64,000 nt of DNA, from NCBI RefSeq assembly GCF_003172955.1, contig NZ_QGKR01000231.1, positions 1 to 64,000 on the forward strand. Direction: 5' to 3'. Position numbers and translations under genes: made by a program. The notes beneath the pieces were generated by a model, which saw only the letters and a program-made list of their open reading frames with translations, had not been told where the DNA came from and made no database searches. Shown here piece by piece: positions 34,096 through 42,312 of this stretch (positions are counted from its first letter, which is position 1; every line of letters starts with the position of its first letter). Origin of the DNA: Micromonospora acroterricola. GTDB lineage: Bacteria > Actinomycetota > Actinomycetes > Mycobacteriales > Micromonosporaceae.

Positions 34096-34683
34096 GTGGA
34101 CGATCTGGAGCTGGCCGACTGGCGCGAGCGCGTGGCCCGGCTGTACCTGTCCGACGGTGACCTCGCCGGGTTCCGGGCCGGCCGCGACACGCTCTTCACC
34201 ACCCACCCGCAGAGCCCGATCCCGCCGGCCCAACGGTCCGGCTTTCGCGGCGTGCGGTACTTCCCGGCGAACCCGGAGGCCGTGGTGGAGGCGCCACTGC
34301 GCCCGGCCAGCGGCGAGCTGCGGGTGGACACCGGCGGCCCGGACGGCGTGATCGCGTACCGGCGGGTCGCGGTGGCCGACACGCCGTGGGGGCCGCTGAC
34401 CCTCTGGTGGATCGAGGCGTACGGGGGCGGGCTGTTCGTGCCGCTGCGCGACGGCACCTGCGGGCGGGAGACCTACGGCGGGGGGCGGTACCTCACCGAC
34501 ACGGTGAAGGGCACCTTCGGCCGGGGTGTCGAGCTGCTGCCCGGCGATCGGGTCCGGCTCGACGCCAACTACCTCTACAACCCGAGCTGTGCGTACGACG
34601 ACCGCTGGGCCTGCCCGCTGGCGCCTCCGGAGAACCGGGTCGAGGTGCCGCTGCGGGCCGGCGAGCTGGCGTACCACGGCTGA
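34096..34683 (+). CDS. DUF1684 domain protein
   Basis: The 195-aa protein matches the DUF1684 family: WRERVARLYL at the N-terminus, PLTLWWIEAYGGGLFVPLRDGTCGRETYGGGRYL and the terminal LDANYLYNPSCAYDDRWACPLAPPENRVEVPLRAGE. The family is widespread but uncharacterised. TAGGCT at 34084-34089 lies 6 nt before the GTG and no ribosome site exists, so the mRNA is probably leaderless. It is 56 nt downstream of the TetR gene and has its own promoter. Confidence 0.88.
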   Translation: MDDLELADWRERVARLYLSDGDLAGFRAGRDTLFTTHPQSPIPPAQRSGFRGVRYFPANPEAVVEAPLRPASGELRVDTGGPDGVIAYRRVAVADTPWGPLTLWWIEAYGGGLFVPLRDGTCGRETYGGGRYLTDTVKGTFGRGVELLPGDRVRLDANYLYNPSCAYDDRWACPLAPPENRVEVPLRAGELAYHG

Positions 34684-34684
34684 C

Positions 34685-34713
34685 GGCCGCCCCGGCGCGC
34701 TGCCGGGACGGCC
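34685..34713. terminator. Bidirectional hairpin terminator
   Basis: GGCCG-c-CCCGGC pairs with GCCGGG-a-CGGCC around a 5-nt loop, with one mismatch. It lies between the convergent DUF1684 and general-stress-type genes. Confidence 0.55.
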
Positions 34714-34728
34714 GGTCGAACCGGTGGC

Positions 34729-35313
34729 TCAGCCAGGGTTCGTGGTCGACCCGGACATCTGCATCCGGCCCAGCACCTGCCGGGCCTGGTCGACGAGCTG
34801 CGCGTCGACGATCACCGCGTACTGGCCGGCGCGCAGTGAGCTGGCCGAGGTGAAGTCCCGCTGCCCGCCGGTCATGGCGTGCGCGACCGCGCCGAAGACG
34901 GCACCCCAGATCGCGCCGATGACCAGCCCGACCAGGATCACCGCCAGCCAGTTGCCGACCGTGAAGATGCCGAACAGCAGGCCGATGAAGAGCCCGAACC
35001 AGGCGCCGGTGCCGGCGCCGAGCAGGGCGGCGCGGCCGGTGGTCATCCGCCCGAGCACCGTCTCCACGAGCGTGAGGTTGGTGCCGACGATGGCGGTGTG
35101 CTCCACCGGGAAACGGTTGTCGGCGAGATAGTCGACCACCCGCTGTGCGGACGGATAGTCCGGATACGACCCGATCGTCACGGTGGGCGGCCCCATCACC
35201 GGCCCGTGACCGTCACCGGACGGCGCCGACGGGCGGCCGGCCGGTCCGGACGGCAGCAGGTCGCCCCCCTGTGTGCCGGGCCGCCAGGCGGCCGGCCCCG
35301 AAGCTGACGTCAT
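34729..35313 (-). CDS. General stress protein 17M-like membrane/glycine-zipper protein
   Basis: The 194-aa protein has an N-terminal disordered Pro/Gly region, then the general-stress-17M-like fold TVTIGSYPDYPSAQRVVDYLADNRFPVEHTAIVGTNL. A glycine-rich double hydrophobic segment (about 95-145; GAGTGAWFGLFIGLLFGIF, GLVIGAIWGAVFGAVAHAM) follows. The layout is common in actinobacterial stress-associated proteins. ATG 35313 has GGGAGGA at good spacing; the ATG six bases earlier is too close. A weak SigB/F-like sequence (GTTA-N15-GGGAAC) lies upstream. Confidence 0.82.
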   Translation of the reverse strand: MTSASGPAAWRPGTQGGDLLPSGPAGRPSAPSGDGHGPVMGPPTVTIGSYPDYPSAQRVVDYLADNRFPVEHTAIVGTNLTLVETVLGRMTTGRAALLGAGTGAWFGLFIGLLFGIFTVGNWLAVILVGLVIGAIWGAVFGAVAHAMTGGQRDFTSASSLRAGQYAVIVDAQLVDQARQVLGRMQMSGSTTNPG

Positions 35314-35433
35314 GAGCATCCTCCCTCGTCAACCGCCCGGGTTCCCGCCGACGCCGACCGGTAACGCCAGCCACCGCCGTGGATGCCGATCCACCGGCAG
35401 GAATGCGCACGGACACCCCGGGTAGGTAGCCGG

Positions 35434-37263
35434 GTGAAGAGCGGACAGATCAGCGACCACGGCTTCCTCGCCGACGGCCGCAGCGCGGCGCTGGTGGACC
35501 GCTCCGGCTCGGTGAACTGGTGGTGCCCGGGCCGGTTCGACGCGCCGTCGGTGTTCGGGCGGCTGCTCGACGAGGACGCCGGGCACTGGTCGATCCAACC
35601 GGAGGGTGAGTTCAGCGTCGAGCGCTGCTACCTCGACGACACCCTGGTGCTGCGGACCGTCTTCCGTACCGGGCAGGGCGAGGTGGCGCTGACCGACGCG
35701 CTCGCCTTCGAGTTCGGCTCGCGCGGGCACGACATCGGTCTGCGCTCGCCGCAGGTGCTGGTCCGCAGCGTGCAGAGCCTCTCCGGCGAGGTCCCGATGC
35801 GGCTGCACTACCGACCCCGCTTCGAGTACGGCCGGACCACCGCGTTCCTGGTGGAACGGGACGGCACGCTGGAGGCCATCGCCGGGGCCGCCCGGCTCAC
35901 GCTGCGCGGCAGCGTGCCGCTCGGCTGTGGCGACGGCGAGGCCAGCGGGACGTTCACGGCCCGCGCCGGCTCGGTGCACAACTTCACCCTCGGGTACGCC
36001 CCGACCTACGACGCCCCGCCGCCGGAGGTGCCGGACGCCGACCGGACGATCGCCGACACGGTCGCCGGGTGGCGGTCCTGGACGCGAGAGCACCCCTACG
36101 AGGGGTGCTACCCGGAGCAGGTGCGGCGCAGCGCGCTGGTGGTGCAGGGCATGACGTACCGGCCCAGCGGGGCGGTGGTGGCCGCGGCGACGACCTCGCT
36201 GCCGGAGAAGCTCGGCGGGAACCGGAACTACGACTACCGTTACGTCTGGGTGCGCGACTTCAGTCTCACCCTGCGTGCGCTGTGGCGGACGGCCTGCTGG
36301 GACGAGGTGCAGCGGCAGTTCTCCTGGGTGAGCCGGGCGATGGGCCGGATCGGCGACCAGCCGGTGCCGATCATGTACGGGGTGCAGGGTGAGCGGGACC
36401 TCACGGAGCATCGCCTGGACCAGCTCGCCGGGTACCGCGACAGCCCGCCGGTGCTGATCGGCAACGACGCGTGGCGGCAGCGGCAGACCGACATCTTCGG
36501 CGAGGCGCTGGACGCCGCCTGGCTGATGCGCGACAAGTTGGAGCCGATGCAGCCGGACGTGCGCCAGGTGCTGCGGGTGCTCGCCGACCAGGCCGTCATC
36601 GACTGGAAGCGGCCGGACGCGGGCATGTGGGAGGAGCGCGGGATCGAACACCATCACGTGTCCTCCAAGGTGCAGTGCTGGGTGGCGCTGGACCGGGCGG
36701 TCCGCTTCGGCGACCAGCTCGGCGGGCCGGATGACGTGGCGCGCTGGGCGGCCGCCCGCGACGAGGTGCGCGCGACGGTGCTCGAGCGGGGGTGGAGCGA
36801 CCGGCTCGGCGCGTACACCGGAAGTTTCGATTCCGACGACCTGGACGCCTCGGTCCTGGTCATGCCGCTGGTGGGTTTCCTGCGGGCCGACGACCCGCGG
36901 ATGCGGTCGACGGTCCGCGCGGTCGAGCAGCGGCTGTCCCACGACGGCCTGCTGCGGCGCTGGGACGGTGACCCGGCGGGCTTCGTCATCTGCTCGTTCT
37001 GGCTGGTGGGGTGCCTGGCGCTCGGCGGCGAGCGCGACCGGGCCCACGAGCTGTTCGGCAGGCTGGCCGCTCGGGTCAACGACCTCGGCCTGTTCGCCGA
37101 GCAGATCGACCCGCTGACCGGGGAGCAGTTGGGCAACTTCCCCCAGGCGTTCTCGCACATCGGCCTCATCAACGCCGCCGGTCAGCTCACCGACGTCGAG
37201 CGGGACCCGGCGCTGCGCGACCGGGGCATGCCGCCGTCGCACTTCACCCCGATGCGCTCCTGA
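35434..37263 (+). CDS. Glycoside hydrolase family 15 protein (trehalase/glucoamylase-like)
   Basis: Soluble 609-aa enzyme. The N-terminal beta-sandwich (about 1-230) starts ISDHGFLADGRSAALVDRSGSVNWWCPGRFDAPSVFGRLLD. The (alpha/alpha)6 catalytic domain has NYDYRYVWVRDFS and MWEERGIEHHHVSSKVQCWVALDRAV, with the likely catalytic acid Glu in WEERG. Mycobacterial homologs hydrolyse trehalose; other GH15 enzymes release glucose from alpha-glucans. There is no signal peptide, so an intracellular role is likely. The GTG start is preceded by GGGTAGG, which may be a -10 element rather than a ribosome site. Confidence 0.92.
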   Translation: MKSGQISDHGFLADGRSAALVDRSGSVNWWCPGRFDAPSVFGRLLDEDAGHWSIQPEGEFSVERCYLDDTLVLRTVFRTGQGEVALTDALAFEFGSRGHDIGLRSPQVLVRSVQSLSGEVPMRLHYRPRFEYGRTTAFLVERDGTLEAIAGAARLTLRGSVPLGCGDGEASGTFTARAGSVHNFTLGYAPTYDAPPPEVPDADRTIADTVAGWRSWTREHPYEGCYPEQVRRSALVVQGMTYRPSGAVVAAATTSLPEKLGGNRNYDYRYVWVRDFSLTLRALWRTACWDEVQRQFSWVSRAMGRIGDQPVPIMYGVQGERDLTEHRLDQLAGYRDSPPVLIGNDAWRQRQTDIFGEALDAAWLMRDKLEPMQPDVRQVLRVLADQAVIDWKRPDAGMWEERGIEHHHVSSKVQCWVALDRAVRFGDQLGGPDDVARWAAARDEVRATVLERGWSDRLGAYTGSFDSDDLDASVLVMPLVGFLRADDPRMRSTVRAVEQRLSHDGLLRRWDGDPAGFVICSFWLVGCLALGGERDRAHELFGRLAARVNDLGLFAEQIDPLTGEQLGNFPQAFSHIGLINAAGQLTDVERDPALRDRGMPPSHFTPMRS

Positions 37264-37294
37264 GGGTCCTCCTTTCGCACAAATCTTGACGACT

Positions 37295-37313
37295 TTCGAT
37301 TCATTGAATCGAA
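37295..37313. promoter_or_regulatory. 19-bp perfect palindrome upstream of the secreted dehydrogenase
   Basis: TTCGATTCATTGAATCGAA has 9-bp arms around one central T. It is strikingly AT-rich for this genome and lies 106 nt upstream of the start of the multi-domain sugar dehydrogenase and 32 nt after the GH15 stop. A TTGACG -35-like box begins 9 nt before it. Operator function is likely; the binding protein is unknown. Confidence 0.55.
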
Positions 37314-37418
37314 GTTCTGTCGCTCTCCAGTGAAAGACGTTAATGTCCGGGACACCCATGCGGTGCTCCTCCAGTCGGCGGGAGCGGCACCGAGATCCCC
37401 CGGACACCTGGAGGTCTC

Positions 37419-40304
37419 GTGTCACGCACTCGACGCCGACGTTCCCTCGTCGCCGCCACCGTGCTCTCCGTGCTGGTCACCCTCGGCTTCGCGCCGTCGG
37501 CGACCGCCCGCCCCAGCACCGAACGCCCGGTCGCCGCCGCCGCGCAGGCGGCCCTCGCCCCACCGCCCACCGCCGGCTTCGAGAAGGTCGCCCTCGACGG
37601 CGGACTGTCCATGGGCGAGCCCATCGAGCTGGCCGTCGCCGCAGACGGCAAGGTCTTCTACATCAACCGGGGAACCAGCAACGGCGGCGGTCAGGTCCGC
37701 CTCTACAACCCGGCGACGCAGTCCACGACGGTCGCGCTGACCCTGGCCCTGGACGCCCGCTTCGAGGACGGCCTGGTCGGCATCACCCTGCACCCGAGCT
37801 TCGCCACCAACCGGTGGGTGTACCTGTTCTACTCGCCCAAGGTCACGCCCCTGGTCAACCGCATCAGCCGGTTCACCTTCAACCCTTCCACGCTGCTGCT
37901 CGACCCGGCCAGCGAGGACATGCTCGTCGAGTGGCCCACCGAGCGGGACCTGTGCTGCCATTCGGCCGGCTCGATGAGCTGGGACACCGCCGGCAACCTC
38001 TACTTCGCCGTCGGCGACAACACCAACTCCGGTGGCGACTCCGCCGGTATGGCGCCGATCGACGAGCGGACCAGCCGCAACCCGCAGTACGACGCGCAGC
38101 GCACCTCCGGCAGCACCAACGACCTGCGCGGCAAGATCAACCGGATTCACCCGGAGAACGACGGCAGCTACACCGTCCCGGCCGGCAACCTCTTCGCCCC
38201 CGGCACCGCGAGGACCCGCCCGGAGATCTACGTGATGGGCGTGCGCAACCCCTACCGGATCTGGGTGGACCGCAAGGCCGGCAACACCCTCTACTGGGGA
38301 GAGGTCGGCCCGGACGCCGGCGCCGACGTCGCCAACCGCGGCCCGGCGGCGTACGACGAGTTCAACCGGGCGGCCGGGCCCGGCAACTACGGCTGGCCGT
38401 ACTGCGGCGGCCCGAACGTGGCCTACAACGACTGGGACTTCGCCACCGCCTCGCCGCGCGGCTGGTTCCCGTGCGGCGGCTCGGCGGGCCCGGTCAACAA
38501 CTCACCCCGCAACACCGGCCTCCAGCAGCTCCCGCCGACGAAGCCCGCTCTGGTCTGGGAGCAGCACGGCGGCAGTGACGACTGGCCCGCGCTGGACAAC
38601 CCGGGCGGTTGCGGCTCGCCCAACCACGTCGAGGTCTACCACTACGACCCGAACCTCGCCTCGGACGTGAAGTGGCCGGCCTACTACGACAACAAGTGGC
38701 TGATCTCCGAGTACTGCCGCAACTGGATCAAGGAGGTCCAGTTCGACAACGGCAACCCGGCCACCGGCGCGCCGACGGTCATCGAGCCCGTGCTCGCCGG
38801 CATGAAGCTCGTCCACCCGATCGACTGGCAGTTCGGCCCGGACGGCTCGCTCTACCTGCTGGAGTACGGCAGCGGCTACTTCTCCGGCGCCGTCGACGCC
38901 GGGCTCTACAAAATTAACTACGTCCAGGGCGGCCGGTCGCCGGTGGCCAGGGCCAGCGTGAACCGGGACAACGGGCTGGCGCCCCTCGCGGTCAGCTTCT
39001 CCAGCGCCGGCAGTTCCGACCCGGACGGCGACCCGCTGAGCTACGCCTGGGACTTCACCAACAACGGCAGCACCGACTCGACCGCGGCGAACCCCTCGTT
39101 CACGTACGCCGCCAACGGCAGCTACAGCGCCCGGCTCACCGTCAGCGACGGCACCGGCCGCAGCGCGACCACCCTTGTGCCGGTGGTGGTGGGCAACAAC
39201 CGCCCGACGGTCACGCTGAACGGGCTGCCCGCCGGCGGGCTCTTCGACTGGGGGCAGGACCTGACGCTCAGCGCCACGGCCAGCGACCCGCAGGACGGCA
39301 CTCCCGCCTGCTCCGCGGTGGTCGTCCGGGCCGCGCTCGGGCACCAGGAGCACGCCCACGAGGAGGGGGAGGGTACCGGCTGTGGCGCCACCTTCAACAC
39401 CGGTCCGGTGCACGCCGGCCCCGACTCGGTGCTGTTCTTCGTGCTGCGGGGCAGCTACACCGACAGGGGCGCGGCCGGCTCGGCGGCACTGACCGGGGAG
39501 AAGGAGATCAGCCTCTACCCGAAGCAGTGGCAGGCGGAGCACGTCGTACAGCTCAACGGGCCCACGGTGATCGACCAGGCGGCGGCCGAGGGCGGCCGGC
39601 GACTGGGGGACATCCAGAACGGCGAGAACGTCCGACACCACGCGGTGAGCCTCAAGGGGATCACCGGGGTCCGGGCGCGCGTCTCCTCGGGCGGCCCCGG
39701 GGGCACCCTCTCCTTCCGGTACGACTCACCGACCGGCGCCGAGGTCGCCCGGATCGCGGTGCCGAACACCGGCGGCTGGGACAACTACACCGAGTTGACC
39801 GCCACCGTGACCAAGCCGGACGACGGCACCCACGACCTGTACCTGGTCTTCACCGGAGGCAGCGGCGCGCTGCTGGACGTGGACAGCTACACCTTCACCG
39901 GCCCCGGGGTCGGCACCGGCGGGGCGCGCACCGGGGAGATCAAGGCGCTCGGCAAGTGCGCGGACATCGCCTCCAGCCAGACCGCCAACGGCACCAGGGT
40001 GCAGACCTGGACCTGCAACGCCTCCGGCGCCCAGCGTTGGACCCTGCCCGGCGACGGCACCGTGCGAGGGCTCGGCAAGTGCATGGACGTGAAGAGCAGC
40101 GGCACCACCGACGGCACCCTCGTGCAGCTCTACGACTGCAACGGCACCGGGGCGCAGCAGTGGGCCGCCCAGGCGGACGGCAGCCTGCGCAACCCGCAGT
40201 CCGGGCGCTGCCTGGACATCCCCGGCTCCGACCTCACCGACGGCCGGCAACTCCAGATCTGGACCTGCAACGGCTCCGGGGCGCAGCGCTGGGCCCTGCC
40301 GTGA
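37419..40304 (+). CDS. Secreted PQQ-type sugar dehydrogenase with PKD, CBM6-like and ricin-type modules
   Basis: Extracellular protein of 961 aa. Order: Arg-rich signal peptide (1 to about 32), glucose/sorbosone dehydrogenase-type beta-propeller (about 45-505; GLVGITLHPSF, LFYSPK, HSAGSMSWD, GDNTNSGGDS, GKINRI, GVRNPYRIWVD), PKD domain (about 512-590; SSDPDGDPLSYAWDF), a CBM6-like module (about 690-830) and a C-terminal ricin B-type lectin with three QRW/QQW repeats (about 845-961). It probably oxidises sugars or polysaccharide ends outside the cell, tethered to glycans. GTG start follows GGAGG. PQQ dependence is inferred from family only. Confidence 0.9.
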   Translation: MSRTRRRRSLVAATVLSVLVTLGFAPSATARPSTERPVAAAAQAALAPPPTAGFEKVALDGGLSMGEPIELAVAADGKVFYINRGTSNGGGQVRLYNPATQSTTVALTLALDARFEDGLVGITLHPSFATNRWVYLFYSPKVTPLVNRISRFTFNPSTLLLDPASEDMLVEWPTERDLCCHSAGSMSWDTAGNLYFAVGDNTNSGGDSAGMAPIDERTSRNPQYDAQRTSGSTNDLRGKINRIHPENDGSYTVPAGNLFAPGTARTRPEIYVMGVRNPYRIWVDRKAGNTLYWGEVGPDAGADVANRGPAAYDEFNRAAGPGNYGWPYCGGPNVAYNDWDFATASPRGWFPCGGSAGPVNNSPRNTGLQQLPPTKPALVWEQHGGSDDWPALDNPGGCGSPNHVEVYHYDPNLASDVKWPAYYDNKWLISEYCRNWIKEVQFDNGNPATGAPTVIEPVLAGMKLVHPIDWQFGPDGSLYLLEYGSGYFSGAVDAGLYKINYVQGGRSPVARASVNRDNGLAPLAVSFSSAGSSDPDGDPLSYAWDFTNNGSTDSTAANPSFTYAANGSYSARLTVSDGTGRSATTLVPVVVGNNRPTVTLNGLPAGGLFDWGQDLTLSATASDPQDGTPACSAVVVRAALGHQEHAHEEGEGTGCGATFNTGPVHAGPDSVLFFVLRGSYTDRGAAGSAALTGEKEISLYPKQWQAEHVVQLNGPTVIDQAAAEGGRRLGDIQNGENVRHHAVSLKGITGVRARVSSGGPGGTLSFRYDSPTGAEVARIAVPNTGGWDNYTELTATVTKPDDGTHDLYLVFTGGSGALLDVDSYTFTGPGVGTGGARTGEIKALGKCADIASSQTANGTRVQTWTCNASGAQRWTLPGDGTVRGLGKCMDVKSSGTTDGTLVQLYDCNGTGAQQWAAQADGSLRNPQSGRCLDIPGSDLTDGRQLQIWTCNGSGAQRWALP

Positions 40305-40334
40305 CCGGCGGCTGATCGACTCCGTACCCGTTCT

Positions 40335-40365
40335 CCGGGGGCGTCCGACGTCGCGTCGCCCCCGG
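40335..40365 (+). terminator. Hairpin terminator after the sugar dehydrogenase
   Basis: CCGGGGGCG pairs with CGCCCCCGG around a 13-nt loop, 31 nt after the stop codon. A further CCCG/CGGG pairing may extend the stem. Confidence 0.6.
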
Positions 40366-40445
40366 AACCGGGACCTCGGAGGAGGATCCCGGCCATCCGC
40401 CCGCGTCCCCGGGTGGATGGCCGGGGATCGGGGGAGAATGCCGGG

Positions 40446-40946
40446 ATGCGGCTGGTGCTCACGGCGGACACCCACCTACCGAAGCGGGCCCGGGATCTGC
40501 CCGGGCCGCTCTGGAGCGCGATCGAGACGGCGGACGTGGTCCTGCACGCCGGCGACTGGGTGGACGAGCCGCTGCTCGACGCGATGCTCGCGCGCTCGCG
40601 CCGGTTGATCGGGGTGTACGGCAACAACGACGGCCCGGCGCTGCGCGCCCGGCTGCCGGAGGTGGCCCGGGCCGACCTGGACGGCCTGCGGGTGGCCGTG
40701 GTGCACGAGACCGGCCCCCGGACCGGCCGTGAGCAGCGGTGCGCGGCCCGCTTTCCCGACGTCGACCTGCTGGTCTTCGGGCACTCGCACATCCCGTGGG
40801 ACACCGAGGCGCCCGGCGGCCTGCGCCTGCTCAACCCCGGCTCACCCACCGACCGCCGCTCCCAACCCCACGCCACCTACCTCACCGCCACGGTCAGCGC
40901 CGGCCGGTTGACCGAGGTGGAGCTGCACCGCCTCCCGCGCCGCTGA
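40446..40946 (+). CDS. Metallophosphoesterase, YfcE family
   Basis: Calcineurin-like dimetal phosphodiesterase of 166 aa. All signature blocks are present: TADTHLPKR (DxH), HAGDWVDE (GDxxD), GVYGNNDGP (GNND) and FGHSHIPWD (GHSH). The LLNPGSPTDRR end is typical of YfcE. The family acts on phosphodiesters in vitro; the cellular substrate is unknown. ATG 40446 gives the conserved start MRLVLTADTH. It is followed by a very strong hairpin. Confidence 0.93.
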   Translation: MRLVLTADTHLPKRARDLPGPLWSAIETADVVLHAGDWVDEPLLDAMLARSRRLIGVYGNNDGPALRARLPEVARADLDGLRVAVVHETGPRTGREQRCAARFPDVDLLVFGHSHIPWDTEAPGGLRLLNPGSPTDRRSQPHATYLTATVSAGRLTEVELHRLPRR

Positions 40947-40960
40947 CCCCGCCCTCCCCG

Positions 40961-41013
40961 GCGATCCCGCACGTCCTGTCGCCGATGTCCCCGGTCAGGA
41001 CGTGCGGGATCGC
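40961..41013. terminator. Bidirectional terminator with 18-bp perfect stem
   Basis: GCGATCCCGCACGTCCTG pairs perfectly with CAGGACGTGCGGGATCGC around a 17-nt loop. It fills the space between the convergent phosphoesterase and DUF3072 genes. Confidence 0.75.
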
Positions 41014-41022
41014 GGGAGATTT

Positions 41023-41244
41023 CTACTGGCCTCGGCCGGTCTCGGCCTGGAGCTCGTCGATCCGCTTGGACGCCTCGGCCTTCGTCAGGTCGTCCGGCAG
41101 CTCCGCGTCCGCCTCCCGGGCGAGGGTCGCCAGGTAGGACTCCTGGGCCGCGGTGGGCGGCTCGTCGCCGGTCACCCACTCGTTCGGGTCCTTGATCGCG
41201 CCGCGCGGGTCGGCCTGCTCGTTGCTGCGGTCGGTCATCGTCAT
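41023..41244 (-). CDS. DUF3072 domain protein
   Basis: The 73-aa acidic protein has the DUF3072 signature KDPNEWVTGDEPPTAAQESYLATLAREAD and LTKAEASKRIDELQ; the latter resembles a short SAP-like helix pair. The function of the family is unknown. The start is ATG 41244 or ATG 41238; GAAAGGGTG lies just upstream and suits the second slightly better. It is divergent from the renalase-like gene. Confidence 0.88.
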   Translation of the reverse strand: MTMTDRSNEQADPRGAIKDPNEWVTGDEPPTAAQESYLATLAREADAELPDDLTKAEASKRIDELQAETGRGQ

Positions 41245-41331
41245 CACCCTTTCTTCGAACAGGTGTGCCAGTACCCCGATCACCGCCGGTTCATGCCGGC
41301 CCGGCACACCCGCCGCATCTACGATCACCGG

Positions 41332-42291
41332 ATGAGCGCGGACCGGTCGGCTGTGGTGGTGGTCGGGGCGGGTATCGCCGGGGTGGCCTGTGCGGTGGAA
41401 CTGGCCGCGGCCGGGGTGCCTGTGCAGGTCCGCGAGCGGGGGCACGTCCGCGGTGGCCGGATGGCCAGCAAACGCTTCGGGGGTCGGCCCGCCGACATCG
41501 GCGCCGCGTACTTCACCGCCAGCGACCCGGACTTCGCCGCGGTGGTCGAGCGGTGGCGCGCCGCCGGCCTGGTCCGCGAGTGGACCGACACCTTCCAGGC
41601 GTACGACCCGGACGGGCGCCAGGACGTGCCCGGACCGATGCGCTTCGCCGCGCCGCGCGGGCTGCGTTCACTGGTCGAACACCTCGCCGAGCCGGTGCCC
41701 GTGACCGTCGACCGGTTGGTGCTCACCGTCGATCCCGGGCCGACGGTGGACGGCCAGCCGTGTGCGGCGGTCGCGCTGGCCATGCCCGGCCCGCAGGCCG
41801 CCCTGCTGCTCGATCCGGCCCTGGCCGACGCCACCCGGGTCGTGCAGTCGCAGCGGTGGTCGCCGTCGCTGGCCGCCGTCCTGCGCTTCCCGACCCGACG
41901 CTGGTCGGACTTCCGGGGCGCGTTCGTCAACGGCCACCCGGTGCTCAGCCTGATCTGCGACGACGGCGACCGGCGGGGCGACGGCGCGCCGGTGCTGGTG
42001 GCGCACACCGTGCCGGAGTTCGCCGCCGGCCACCTGGCGCAGCCCACCGGGGCCGCTCCGGCGATCGAGCAGGCGGTCCGGGACGTGCTGGGGCTGCCCG
42101 ACACGGCCACCGACGTGCACGTGCACCGCTGGACGTACGCGAGGCCGGTCACGAACGCCGGCGACGACACCTACCACCTGGACGCCGACGGGATCGGCCT
42201 GGCCGGCGACGCGTTCGGCAAGCCGCGGGTGCAGAGCGCGTGGCGCTCCGGCCGGGACCTCGGCCGCGCCCTGGTCGCCCGCCTCACCTGA
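41332..42291 (+). CDS. FAD-dependent NAD(P)/amine oxidase-like protein (renalase-like)
   Basis: Flavoprotein of 319 aa. The dinucleotide-binding fold VVVVGAGIAGVACAVELAAAGVPVQVRERG is at the N-terminus, followed by RMASKRFGGRPADIGAAYFTAS, typical of the renalase-like group. The C-terminal FAD contact is GIGLAGDAFGKPRVQSAWRSGRDLGRAL. Bacterial renalases oxidise dihydro isomers of NAD(P)H; whether this one does is not established. ATG 41332 is the natural start before the Rossmann motif. Confidence 0.88.
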   Translation: MSADRSAVVVVGAGIAGVACAVELAAAGVPVQVRERGHVRGGRMASKRFGGRPADIGAAYFTASDPDFAAVVERWRAAGLVREWTDTFQAYDPDGRQDVPGPMRFAAPRGLRSLVEHLAEPVPVTVDRLVLTVDPGPTVDGQPCAAVALAMPGPQAALLLDPALADATRVVQSQRWSPSLAAVLRFPTRRWSDFRGAFVNGHPVLSLICDDGDRRGDGAPVLVAHTVPEFAAGHLAQPTGAAPAIEQAVRDVLGLPDTATDVHVHRWTYARPVTNAGDDTYHLDADGIGLAGDAFGKPRVQSAWRSGRDLGRALVARLT

Positions 42292-42312
42292 CCGCTGGTC
42301 CTCCCGGGGCGA

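Noticed and set aside
35329-37425. 698-codon open frame antisense to GH15
   Set aside because: GH15 on the plus strand has full family motifs. The antisense translation is Arg/His/Val-rich without a domain and crosses the 19-bp palindrome.
41245-41331. GGGTAC box upstream of the DUF3072 gene as a SigB/F promoter
   Set aside because: The -10 half is present on the minus strand, but no GTTT-like -35 occurs 14-17 nt upstream.
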